Positions 1 to 5,788 of a DNA stretch of 5,812 nt are shown piece by piece. Under the pieces are notes generated by a model, which was not told the origin of the DNA, searched no databases, and saw only the letters and a list, made by a program, of their open reading frames with translations. The stretch's first letter is position 1. The number at the start of each line of letters is the position of its first letter. Location: assembly GCA_964531735.1 (NCBI GenBank), contig CAZHGD010000252.1, positions 1-5,812 on the forward strand. The letters run 5' to 3'. The DNA comes from CAZHGD01 sp964531735 (lineage in GTDB: Bacteria; Armatimonadota; UBA10988). Made by a program: the position numbers and the translations under genes.

Positions 1-14
1 GGGCCCCCGGGAAA

Positions 15-39
15 CAAAGCCCCCACCGATCGGGCTTTG
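15..39. terminator. Small hairpin at left edge, possible terminator of an off-window gene
   Basis: CAAAGCCC at 15-22 is the exact reverse complement of GGGCTTTG at 32-39, with a 9-base loop. The A-rich left flank (GAAA at 11-14) would read as a short U-rich tail on the minus strand, so it could terminate a minus-strand transcript or a gene lying to the left. No gene end is visible in the window to test this, and the neighbouring sequence is low complexity and may be poorly assembled. Confidence 0.35.
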
Positions 40-40
40 G

Positions 41-80
41 GTAGGGGGGGAACCCCCCGGGGGGGGGGGGGGGGTTGCCC
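41..80. repeat. Degraded GTAGGGG-headed palindromic repeat with a 16-base G run
   Basis: The stretch begins GTAGGGG (41-47), runs through AACCCCCC (51-58) and a pure run of 16 G (59-74), and ends GGTTGCCC (73-80). GGGGAACCCC at 47-56 matches the reverse complement of GGGGTTGCCC at 71-80 at nine of ten positions. It therefore reads as a palindrome of the same design as the intact copy at the right end of the window (5789-5812), differing in the arm bases (AACC/GGTT rather than GACC/GGTC). The long G run is unlike anything else here. It may be a sequencing or assembly artefact at a hard-to-read hairpin rather than true sequence. Confidence 0.45.
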
Positions 81-93
81 TGATGAGGGGAGC

Positions 94-753
94 ATGATGC
101 CGTACGAAGCCGTGCTGTTCGATCTGGACGGAACGCTGCTCGACACACTCGACGACCTGGCCGACGCGATGAACGCGACGCTGGCGTCACTGGCGCTGCC
201 ACCACACCCGCGCGAAGCCTACCGCTACCTGGTGGGCGACGGCATCTACACGCTGGCGGAGCGCGTGGTGCCGGCCGAGCGGCGCGACAACGCCACGTTG
301 GCGGCCTGCGTGGCCGGCATGCGCCGCGAGTACGCCGCGCGGCGCGGCGCGCGGACGCGGCCGTATGACGGCATACCCGAACTGCTGAACGCCCTGACCG
401 CGCAGGGCCTGCGGTTGGCGGTACTGTCCAACAAGCCCGATCGCGATGCCCAGGTGGTGGTGCCGGCGCAACTGCCGCACTGGCGGTTCGAGGTGGTGCT
501 GGGCCAGCGCGATGGCGTGCCCATCAAGCCCGACCCGGCCGGTGCGGTGGAGGTGGCGGCGCGGCTGGCGCTGCCGCCCGAGCGCATCGCCTACGTCGGT
601 GACACCGACACCGACATGCGCACCGCGGTGGCCGCGGGCATGTACGCCATCGGCGCCGCCTGGGGCTTCCGCGACGCCGACGAACTGTGGGCGAGCGGAG
701 CGCAAGCGGTGGCCGATGGACCCGCAGCCGTGGCGGACGCCATCCGGGCCTGA
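94..753 (+). CDS. HAD-superfamily hydrolase, phosphoglycolate phosphatase type
   Basis: A 219-residue cytosolic phosphatase of the haloacid dehalogenase superfamily. All four motifs are present: motif I DLDGTLLDT, with nucleophile D10 and acid/base D12; motif II S112 in LAVLSNKP; motif III K145 in IKPDP; motif IV YVGDTDTDM, with D170 and D174 for magnesium. Residues about 18-90 form the helical C1 cap that sets substrate choice. Length and motif spacing match the Gph/phosphoglycolate phosphatase branch, which removes phosphate from 2-phosphoglycolate, but related enzymes (pyrophosphatase PpaX, sugar phosphatases) look alike, so the substrate is inferred. ATG occurs twice in tandem (94 and 97). 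GAGGGG at 85-90 sits 3 nt from the first and 6 nt from the second, so 97 is an equally good start. The open frame extends back to 37, but only through the G-rich repeat. No partner gene reveals the pathway. Confidence 0.88.
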   Translation: MMPYEAVLFDLDGTLLDTLDDLADAMNATLASLALPPHPREAYRYLVGDGIYTLAERVVPAERRDNATLAACVAGMRREYAARRGARTRPYDGIPELLNALTAQGLRLAVLSNKPDRDAQVVVPAQLPHWRFEVVLGQRDGVPIKPDPAGAVEVAARLALPPERIAYVGDTDTDMRTAVAAGMYAIGAAWGFRDADELWASGAQAVADGPAAVADAIRA

Positions 754-767
754 GCCGGGCGCTGGCG

Positions 768-797
768 TTGCGCGGCACAGTCGGTGCGCGCTAGACT
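768..797 (+). promoter_or_regulatory. Possible sigma70-type promoter for the Uma2 gene
   Basis: TTGCGC (768-773) and TAGACT (792-797) are separated by 18 bases. The -10 matches the consensus at four of six positions, the -35 only at its first three. It would start transcription about 12 bases before the Uma2 start codon. It implies that gene is transcribed apart from the upstream phosphatase, consistent with the 62-base gap between them. Confidence 0.4.
770..791 (+). terminator. Weak bulged hairpin after the phosphatase gene
   Basis: GCGC at 770-773 plus GCAC at 775-778 pair with GTGCGCGC at 784-791, leaving G774 bulged and a 5-base loop (779-783). It lies 17 bases after the phosphatase stop codon and could end that transcript. 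There is no T-rich tail, and it overlaps the predicted promoter of the next gene, so either reading may be wrong. Confidence 0.3.
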
Positions 798-815
798 AGC
801 TGCAAGAGGCAGACC

Positions 816-1382
816 ATGGGTGAAGTGGCCACCGTCGACCGCCTGCTGACCGCCGAGGACCTGGCGGCCATGCCTTCGGGCGGCCGGCGCTTGGAACTCG
901 TGCAGGGAAGGTTGGTGACCATGGCGCCGGCAGGTGAGGAGCATGGCGTGCAGGGCATGGCCCTGATGGTCCACCTCGGTCACTGGGTGATCGAGAATGG
1001 CCTGGGCCGGGTCTATCTGGCCGAGACGGGCTTTGTACTGAGCCGCGATCCCGACACGGTGCGGGCGCCAGACGGTGCCTTTCTCCGGCGTGAGCGTCAG
1101 CCGGCGGACCTCGGCAGCAGCTTCGCGACGGTCCTGCCCGACCTGGTGGTCGAGGTGGCCTCGCCCACCGACTCGCAGCACGAGGTGCTGGGCAAGGTGG
1201 GCGACTGGCTCGACGCCGGCGTGGCGGTGGTCTGGGTGTTGTGGCCGCGGGCGCAGTGCCTGCAGGTCTGGCGGGCCGGCCACGAGGCGACGACGCTCTA
1301 CGCCGACGACACGCTGACCTGTGCCGATCTGCTGCCGGGGTTTGAGCTGCCGCTGCGGAAGGTGTTCAAAGAGGCCCCGTAG
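816..1382 (+). CDS. Uma2 family (DUF820) restriction-endonuclease-fold protein
   Basis: A 188-residue protein of the Uma2/DUF820 family, which has a PD-(D/E)xK nuclease fold. Family landmarks appear in order: an N-terminal LTAEDLAAMP segment; RRLELVQGRLV, with conserved E27; RAPDGAFL, with D86 as the likely first metal ligand; LVVEVASPTDS, with E113; K127 in the helix before DWLDAGVAVVWVLWP (about 130-144). The complete D...ExV...K set suggests an intact active site. Members are often present in many copies per genome in cyanobacteria, Chloroflexi and Planctomycetes, and their real role is unknown. DNA cleavage is inferred from the fold. The ATG at 816 has AAGAGG (804-809) six bases upstream. 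No cognate methylase, toxin or antitoxin gene lies next to it. The gene converges on the dehydrogenase operon across a strong hairpin. Confidence 0.9.
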   Translation: MGEVATVDRLLTAEDLAAMPSGGRRLELVQGRLVTMAPAGEEHGVQGMALMVHLGHWVIENGLGRVYLAETGFVLSRDPDTVRAPDGAFLRRERQPADLGSSFATVLPDLVVEVASPTDSQHEVLGKVGDWLDAGVAVVWVLWPRAQCLQVWRAGHEATTLYADDTLTCADLLPGFELPLRKVFKEAP

Positions 1383-1410
1383 CGCCGGCGACCGGTGGCC
1401 AACGCGAGAC

Positions 1411-1470
1411 CGATTCGACAACGCCGCCGGCCAGCCCACCAGCGGGCTGGCCGGCGGCGTTGTCGGATCG
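1411..1470. terminator. Very long inverted repeat between convergent genes, likely bidirectional terminator
   Basis: Bases 1416-1437 are the perfect reverse complement of 1444-1465: a 22-bp stem with a 6-base loop (ACCAGC). The stem extends to 1411-1415 with 1466-1470, broken by a single T1415/G1466 pair, giving 27 stacked positions. It lies between the ends of the Uma2 gene (1382, plus) and the second dehydrogenase gene (1487, minus), where a terminator shared by both strands is expected. Neither side has a T tract, so pausing would depend on the stem alone, or the hairpin may serve mainly to protect 3' ends. The stem is longer than most intrinsic terminators. Confidence 0.7.
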
Positions 1471-1486
1471 CCTCAGTAAGGCTGGC

Positions 1487-2533
1487 TCAGCCGAGCATCA
1501 CGCGCTGACCGGTGCGCGAAGACTCGTACGCGCCCTGGATCATCGCGGTGACCTGGCGGCCCTCCTGCAAGGTGCAGATGGGCTCGCGCTTGCCGAGCAG
1601 GAAGTCGACCAGCGGTCGGGCCACGCCGTTGATGCGCGCGCCGTGCGACTCCGGTAGCTCGAAGTCGAACAGCTCCCAGGCCTTGGTCTCGGTGGTCCAG
1701 AGCTTCACGCCGACCGGGTTCGGCACCTTGTACTGCGTCGACGGGCCGTCGTCATGGTTCTGGATGGCCACGCCCTGGTCGCCGTAGATCTCGGTCGTGT
1801 TCTCGGCGGCCCAGATGACCGAGCTGTGGATGATCTCGGCGAAGGCGCCGTCGGCGTAGCGGTAGGTGGCGATGCCGGTGTTGTCGGCGGCGAACTCGTT
1901 GAGCACGTTGCCGATTTCGGCCGAGACCGACACCGGCATGCCCATCACCCACAGCAGGAAGTCGGCGGCGTGCGAGGCGTCGTCGTTGAACATGCCGATG
2001 TTGGCCACCGGATCGCAGTGCCAGCGGCTCGCGCCCTTGACGAAGGCGTCGCTGAACAGCAGCGCGAGGCAGTGGCGCCGGCGGAAGTAGGCGATGCGGC
2101 CGATGACGCCGTCATCCACCAACTGCTTGAGCTTGATGTTCATCGGGTCGAGGCGCATCTGGTAGCAGTTGGTGAAGCGCACGCCGGCCTTCTCGACGGC
2201 GGCGATGATGCGGTCGCACTCGGCGAGGCTGAGGGCCATCGGTTTCTGCAGCGCGATGTGCTTGCCGGCCTCGGCGGCGGCGACGCACAGGTCGGCATGC
2301 CGGTTGGTTTCGGCGCCGATGATCACCGCGTCGACGTCGGCGCGACCGAGGATGTCCTCCAGGTGCGGCGAGTAGTCGATGCCGAAGGTCTCGGCCGACG
2401 ACTGGCCGCGGCCCTCGTCATGGTCCCAACACGCCAACACGTTGGCGTCATCGAAACCGCGAATCTGGTGCGAGTACGCGCCGACGTGACCGTGGGCGTA
2501 GCCCAGGACCGCCAGACCCAACGGAGCAGCCAT
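1487..2533 (-). CDS. Gfo/Idh/MocA family oxidoreductase with variant nucleotide-binding loop
   Basis: A 348-residue NAD(P)-dependent dehydrogenase of the Gfo/Idh/MocA family; these oxidise sugar, inositol or amino-sugar hydroxyls in the cytosol. The N-terminal Rossmann half (about 1-125) uses GYAHGHVGAY (11-20) instead of the usual GxGxxG loop. D37 after the second strand suggests a preference for NAD. The usual EKP motif is QKP (Q96-K97-P98), keeping the catalytic lysine. The C-terminal beta-sheet half carries H188 and D191 in the SHAAD segment, the expected HxxD pair, so it is probably active. The ATG at 2533 follows the stop of the upstream dehydrogenase gene by two bases, with GGAGGT (2545-2540, minus strand) six bases before it inside that gene. 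This spacing implies co-transcription and coupled translation. The open frame continues upstream, but only out of frame across the other gene. Substrate not deducible. Confidence 0.88.
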   Translation of the reverse strand: MAAPLGLAVLGYAHGHVGAYSHQIRGFDDANVLACWDHDEGRGQSSAETFGIDYSPHLEDILGRADVDAVIIGAETNRHADLCVAAAEAGKHIALQKPMALSLAECDRIIAAVEKAGVRFTNCYQMRLDPMNIKLKQLVDDGVIGRIAYFRRRHCLALLFSDAFVKGASRWHCDPVANIGMFNDDASHAADFLLWVMGMPVSVSAEIGNVLNEFAADNTGIATYRYADGAFAEIIHSSVIWAAENTTEIYGDQGVAIQNHDDGPSTQYKVPNPVGVKLWTTETKAWELFDFELPESHGARINGVARPLVDFLLGKREPICTLQEGRQVTAMIQGAYESSRTGQRVMLG

Positions 2534-2535
2534 GC

Positions 2536-3552
2536 TCAAACCTCCACTTCCACCACCGCGCTCCGCTCGAAGCTGTCGATGGCGGCCTGGATGATCGCCT
2601 GCACTTTGTAGCCTTCGAGGCCCGAGGCCTCGATCTGATCGCGCGGCACGCCTGCGAGCACCTGGTCCACCCAGCGGTGGATCCGGTTGGTGAAGGTGGT
2701 GCCGAAGTTCATCGCGTCGAAGATGGAGCGCGTGACGACCGTCTTCTCCATGCTGCGGCGCGGATAGAGCGTCAGCTCCTGGAAGCAGTCGTCCAGCACG
2801 ATGCGCCCTTCGGTGCCGAGGATCTCGGCGCGCTCGAGGTTGTGCTGTGGGTTGGTGTCGTACGAGCCGGTCAGGTGGCCGACCACGCCGTTGGCGAACT
2901 CGATGTTGACCTGGGCGTTGGACCAGCAGACCGTCTCTTGATCGGCGCCGCTGCGGCCGGGCGCCTTGTTGAAGAAGGCGTGGACGCGCCGGGCATCGCC
3001 GCAGTAGAAGCGCATGATGTCCAGGCTGTGCGGGTGCAGCGCGCGGATGTGGAACCACGGCGAGGTCTCGTTCGGGTTGCCGATCCACATGGTCATGTTC
3101 ATCAGCAGCGGCTGCCCGATGCGGCCTTCGTCGATCCACTCCTTGGCCTGGCGTGCCAGCGCGGTGAAGCGGTGGTTCAGGTTGCAGCCGAGGTAGAGGC
3201 CCTTCTGCTCGGCCAGCTCGACGAGCTTGCGGCAGTACTCGACCTCGTTGCTCAGCGGCTTCTCGCACAGGACGTGCAGGCCGGCTTCGAGGCACTGACG
3301 TGCCGGCTCATAGTGGTCGCCGCCGTTCTCCTGGCCGGCCGAGCAGACACTGACCGCGTCCAACTGCTCAGCGGCCAGCAGGTCGGCCACGCTGTAGTAG
3401 GCCGTGACGCCGTGCTGTTGCGCACCGGCATCGGAGCGCTCCTTGATGATGTCGCACACGGCGACCAGTTCGGCTTGGGGATGAGCCAGATACGCCGGCG
3501 CATGGTTGCCGCGGCCGATGCCGCCCTGGCCGATCACGGCCACTCTCAACAT
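2536..3552 (-). CDS. Gfo/Idh/MocA family oxidoreductase, canonical motifs
   Basis: A 338-residue dehydrogenase of the Gfo/Idh/MocA family and first gene of a two-gene operon. The Rossmann domain (about 1-125) has VIGQGGIGRGNH with the standard G8-x-G10-G11-x-G13 loop. D34 in AVCD at the end of the second strand favours NAD. CEKPLS supplies E97-K98-P99, and HSLD supplies H175 and D178, the catalytic HxxD pair. The C-terminal half is the usual open-faced beta-sheet domain. There is no Tat or Sec signal, so the enzyme is cytosolic. Start at ATG 3552: GGAGAT (3566-3561, minus strand) is eight bases upstream, and a good promoter lies further out. It shares family but little local sequence with its downstream neighbour, so the two probably do different steps or form a hetero-oligomer. 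The DUF1080 gene just upstream on the same strand hints at glycoside oxidation. The exact substrate is unknown. Confidence 0.92.
   Translation of the reverse strand: MLRVAVIGQGGIGRGNHAPAYLAHPQAELVAVCDIIKERSDAGAQQHGVTAYYSVADLLAAEQLDAVSVCSAGQENGGDHYEPARQCLEAGLHVLCEKPLSNEVEYCRKLVELAEQKGLYLGCNLNHRFTALARQAKEWIDEGRIGQPLLMNMTMWIGNPNETSPWFHIRALHPHSLDIMRFYCGDARRVHAFFNKAPGRSGADQETVCWSNAQVNIEFANGVVGHLTGSYDTNPQHNLERAEILGTEGRIVLDDCFQELTLYPRRSMEKTVVTRSIFDAMNFGTTFTNRIHRWVDQVLAGVPRDQIEASGLEGYKVQAIIQAAIDSFERSAVVEVEV
2540..2545 (-). promoter_or_regulatory. Ribosome binding site embedded in the upstream dehydrogenase gene
   Basis: Read on the minus strand, GGAGGT lies in the last codons of the first dehydrogenase gene, six bases before the ATG at 2533. 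It fixes that start and marks translational coupling of the pair. Confidence 0.8.
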
Positions 3553-3575
3553 GATTCCGCATCTCCATGGCAGAG

Positions 3576-3592
3576 ACGGCCCGTGCGGCCGT
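3576..3592. promoter_or_regulatory. Short inverted repeat in the leader of the dehydrogenase operon
   Basis: ACGGCC (3576-3581) and GGCCGT (3587-3592) form a 6-bp inverted repeat with a 5-base centre. It lies between the predicted transcription start and the ribosome binding site of the 3552 gene. It could be a repressor operator or a small leader hairpin. In so GC-rich a sequence a 6-bp repeat can also be chance. Confidence 0.3.
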
Positions 3593-3602
3593 TTCGGGGG
3601 GA

Positions 3603-3631
3603 ACCATACTCTCGGTGTCCAGGGGAGTCAA
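3603..3631 (-). promoter_or_regulatory. Sigma70-type promoter of the dehydrogenase operon
   Basis: On the minus strand TTGACT (3631-3626) is followed after exactly 17 bases by TATGGT (3608-3603). The -35 matches the housekeeping consensus at five of six positions and the -10 at four of six. Transcription would begin near 3596, giving a leader of about 44 bases before the ATG at 3552. It lies after the terminator-like hairpin of the DUF1080 gene, so the dehydrogenase pair can be expressed independently of that gene. Confidence 0.7.
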
Positions 3632-3667
3632 CGCGCGAACTGCGCCGCGGCGACCGGGCCACAACGG

Positions 3668-3706
3668 CGCGACCCGCTCGGGGACGCCGCCGCCGAGCGG
3701 GTCGCG
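3668..3706 (-). terminator. Terminator-like GC hairpin after the DUF1080 gene
   Basis: CGCGACCCGCTCGG (3668-3681) is perfectly complementary to CCGAGCGGGTCGCG (3693-3706), a 14-bp stem with an 11-base loop. It starts 17 bases beyond the stop codon of the minus-strand DUF1080 gene. The tail after it has only scattered T, so it is a GC-type terminator or 3'-end protector rather than a textbook intrinsic terminator. Confidence 0.65.
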
Positions 3707-3723
3707 GATTGGTCCGGCGAGTG

Positions 3724-4467
3724 CTAGGCCTGGTCGTAGCCCTTCAGCTCGCGGTACCAGATGTTGCGGAAGCGCACCAGGTCGCCGTGGTCCTGGAGAA
3801 CCAGCGGGCCGACCGCTTCCTGCGCGCTGTAGCTAGCGGTCTGGCGGTGCTGCGTCGGGCCTTGCAGCTCGGTGTGGTTGTGTACCACCAGGCCGTTGAC
3901 GAGCACGGTCACGTACGCCGGCTTGACCAGCTTGTCGCCGTCGAGCACCGGCGCTGACCAGATGATGTCGTAGGTGGTCCAGACGCCGGGCGGGCGGCAG
4001 GCGTTGACCAGCGGCGGGTACTGCCCGTAGATGCCCGCCGTCGTGCCGTCGGGGTAGGTCGGGTTGTTGTAGCAGTCGAGCACCTGGATCTCGTACAGAC
4101 CCATCAGGAACACGCCGCTGTTGCCGCGGCCCTGGCTATCGCCCTTGACCACCTCGGGCGAAGCGAGTTCCAGATGGAGCTGGCAGTCACCGAACTTGGC
4201 GTCGGTGCCGATGTTGCCGGTGCCGGGCACGACTTCCATGTAGCCGTTCGTGACCTGCCACGCGGCCGGGCCGCCCTTCAGGCTGTGCCAGCCGGCGAGG
4301 CTGGTGCCGTCGAACAGCACGATGGCGTCGGAAGGCACGGCGCCGGGCGCGGCCTGGGTCATCTCGGTGCCCGGCGTCACCACCGGCGGCTGCGGCCGGT
4401 TGCCGTCATGCACGTGCCAGTTGGTGCCGGGAATCAGCGGCGTGTCGTCATAGCCGAGGTTCGCCAT
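3724..4467 (-). CDS. DUF1080 (3-keto-disaccharide hydrolase family) protein
   Basis: A 247-residue protein with one DUF1080 domain (Pfam PF06439, 3-keto-disaccharide hydrolase), a concanavalin-like beta-sandwich linked to cleavage or processing of 3-keto glycosides. Residues 1-40 form a lead segment (GYDDTPLIPG, then WHVHDGNRPQP) that I recall from many DUF1080 proteins of Planctomycetes-like bacteria. The domain follows from about 47 to 241: LFDGTSLAGW (51-60), GNSGVFL (116-121 region), YEIQVLD (125-131), the YGQYPP loop near 147-152, WTTYDI, and the closing QDHGDLVRFRNIWYREL (225-241). There is no signal peptide or lipobox at this start, unusual for a family with many exported members, so it probably acts on imported sugars. 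ATG 4467 has AAGGAG (4481-4476, minus strand) eight bases upstream. It sits upstream of two Gfo/Idh/MocA genes that could make its keto substrate. Confidence 0.88.
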   Translation of the reverse strand: MANLGYDDTPLIPGTNWHVHDGNRPQPPVVTPGTEMTQAAPGAVPSDAIVLFDGTSLAGWHSLKGGPAAWQVTNGYMEVVPGTGNIGTDAKFGDCQLHLELASPEVVKGDSQGRGNSGVFLMGLYEIQVLDCYNNPTYPDGTTAGIYGQYPPLVNACRPPGVWTTYDIIWSAPVLDGDKLVKPAYVTVLVNGLVVHNHTELQGPTQHRQTASYSAQEAVGPLVLQDHGDLVRFRNIWYRELKGYDQA

Positions 4468-4528
4468 GAAATCGTCTCCTTCAGTGGGGTGCTGTTGGCC
4501 ACCCGCCTACAGGATACCTCCGCGCTGA

Positions 4529-4548
4529 CGGCCGCGGTTCCGCAGCCG
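4529..4548. repeat. Imperfect inverted repeat in the divergent intergenic region
   Basis: Bases 4529-4536 pair with 4541-4548 at seven of eight positions (C4533/A4544 mismatched) around a GTTC centre. It lies in the 143-base gap between the divergent DUF1080 gene and the plus-strand gene starting at 4611, a natural place for a regulator site. I see no convincing -35/-10 pair for either gene here. The best minus-strand -10 candidate is TATCCT (4517-4512), which lacks a matching -35. Confidence 0.3.
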
Positions 4549-4598
4549 CCTTGCAGGACGGCAACCCTCATTGGCGTATGGGCTGGCGTGCCGCCGTC

Positions 4599-4604
4599 GG
4601 AGAG
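4599..4604 (+). promoter_or_regulatory. Ribosome binding site deciding a GTG start
   Basis: GGAGAG lies six bases before GTG 4611. The in-frame alternatives further upstream (TTG 4551, ATG 4578) have no comparable site, so this motif fixes the start of the gene. Confidence 0.7.
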
Positions 4605-4610
4605 CGGGAT

Positions 4611-5750
4611 GTGAGCGAGTACCAGTCCTACGAGTTCCGCGCCGTCGACCGGCCGCTGGACGGCGCCGCGCGCACACGCTTGCGCGAGCTGTCTTCGCGC
4701 GCCGAGATCACGCCGACCAGCTTCTCCAACGAGTACCACTGGGGCGACTTCCGCGGCGACCCCGACGAACTCGTGCGCCGCTACTTCGACGTGTTCACCT
4801 ACCACGCCAATTGGGGCACCCGGTGGTGCATGTTCCGGCTGCCGTTGGCGGTGTTCGACCCGACCGACGTGACGCCGTTCCTTGGCGGCAGCGTGCTCGA
4901 GCACAAGGTGGTCGACGGCTACGTCATCCTGGACTTCCGCTGGCAGGAGGAGGAGCCGCCGAACTATGACCTGCTCGAGGAGAACCCCATCGACAGCCTG
5001 ATGGCGATCCGGCAGGAGCTGGCCGCCGGTGACCTGCGCCCGCTCTACATCGGCTGGCTGGCCGGCTGCGACCCGTGGGACGAGGACGACGGCACGGCCG
5101 GTCCACCGGTGCCCCCTGGCCTCAGCGAGCTGACCGAGGCCCAGGCCACGCTGGCCGAGTTCCTCTACGTGGGCGCCGATCTGCTCGCGGCGGCGGCCGA
5201 GCACTCAGCCGCCTATCAGGCCAGCCAGCCCACCCGTGCGGACTACGCCGGCTGGCTGGCGCAGGTCGCGCCCGACCAGAAGGACGCCTGGCTCCTCGAC
5301 GCCATGGGCGAGACCGCCGCGCACTTGGGCGCGGTGCTGCGGCTGCGCTACGCCGCCGAGACGCGCGACGCGCAGTCGGTGGTGGCCGGCCCGTCGGCGG
5401 CGGCGCTCAACGCCAGGTCACGCCAGATCACCGCCGAGCGGCTGGCCCGCGAACAGGCCGCGCGAGAGGCTGCCGAGCGCCGGCGCCAGGAAGCCGAGCG
5501 CCTGGCGCGCGAGCAGCACCTGGCTTCGCTGACGGGCAAGGATGAGCGGCTCTGGGCCGAAGTGCGGCGCGACACCGCGCTGACCGACCCCAAGCTCTAC
5601 GATGCCGCCGTGGCGCACCTGGTCGATCTCCAGGAACTGGCGCGCCGAGACGGCCGCCTGAGCGAGTTCGAGATACGCGTGGTGGAACTGCGCGAGCGCT
5701 GCCGTCGCAAGCCATCGCTGCTCCGCCGGCTCGACGACGCCGGCCTCTGA
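4611..5750 (+). CDS. Conserved uncharacterised protein with charged coiled-coil C-terminus
   Basis: A 379-residue protein starting at GTG 4611 as VSEYQSYEFRAVDRPL. I recall the opening EYQxYEF-x-DRPL, the NEYHWGDFRGDP (40-51) and ANWGTRW-FRLP (67-78) motifs, and GPPVPPGLSEL (164-174) from a family of hypothetical proteins in actinobacteria, planctomycetes and Chloroflexi; no function comes with it. Residues about 1-155 look like a mixed alpha/beta globular domain rich in aromatic and acidic residues, and 170-250 is helical. Residues about 265-305 are an Arg/Glu/Ala-rich helix, probably a coiled coil. Residues 306-379 form a second helical region ending in KPSLLRRLDDAGL. It has no signal peptide, membrane segment or obvious catalytic motif. 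It is divergent from the DUF1080 gene and has no close plus-strand partner in the window, so context does not assign it to the sugar block. Function unknown. Confidence 0.85.
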   Translation: MSEYQSYEFRAVDRPLDGAARTRLRELSSRAEITPTSFSNEYHWGDFRGDPDELVRRYFDVFTYHANWGTRWCMFRLPLAVFDPTDVTPFLGGSVLEHKVVDGYVILDFRWQEEEPPNYDLLEENPIDSLMAIRQELAAGDLRPLYIGWLAGCDPWDEDDGTAGPPVPPGLSELTEAQATLAEFLYVGADLLAAAAEHSAAYQASQPTRADYAGWLAQVAPDQKDAWLLDAMGETAAHLGAVLRLRYAAETRDAQSVVAGPSAAALNARSRQITAERLAREQAAREAAERRRQEAERLAREQHLASLTGKDERLWAEVRRDTALTDPKLYDAAVAHLVDLQELARRDGRLSEFEIRVVELRERCRRKPSLLRRLDDAGL

Positions 5751-5788
5751 CGGCGAGGCGCTAAGCAGCCTGCCGGTGATGTTGTCCC

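Noticed and set aside
37..93. Upstream extension of the phosphatase to a TTG at 37
   Set aside because: The added residues are Gly/Arg/Pro translated from the G run and repeat. The HAD fold begins at the ATG pair at 94/97, which has a ribosome binding site.
591..1439. 282-codon minus-strand open frame over the Uma2 gene
   Set aside because: It runs opposite an intact Uma2 gene and part of the phosphatase gene, starts inside the long hairpin, and has no recognisable domain.
1754..2611. Long plus-strand open frame opposite the second dehydrogenase
   Set aside because: It is antisense to a gene with clear family motifs, and its product is a low-complexity V/G/A/D/H-rich sequence typical of GC-rich shadow frames.
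1487..3295. One 602-codon open frame on the minus strand that could be read as a large fusion protein
   Set aside because: Only the part from 2533 down encodes a recognisable Gfo/Idh/MocA protein. Upstream of that it is an out-of-frame, Arg/Pro-rich reading of the other dehydrogenase gene, and a good ribosome binding site plus ATG sits at the junction.
2677..3957. 426-codon plus-strand open frame opposite the first dehydrogenase and the end of the DUF1080 gene
   Set aside because: It crosses two real minus-strand genes plus their terminator and promoter. The composition is that of an antisense shadow and there is no family motif.
4551..4610. Upstream start (TTG 4551 or ATG 4578) for the 379-residue hypothetical protein
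   Set aside because: No ribosome binding site precedes either start, and the recognisable family N-terminus (SEYQSYEF) begins right after the GTG at 4611, which has GGAGAG six bases ahead.
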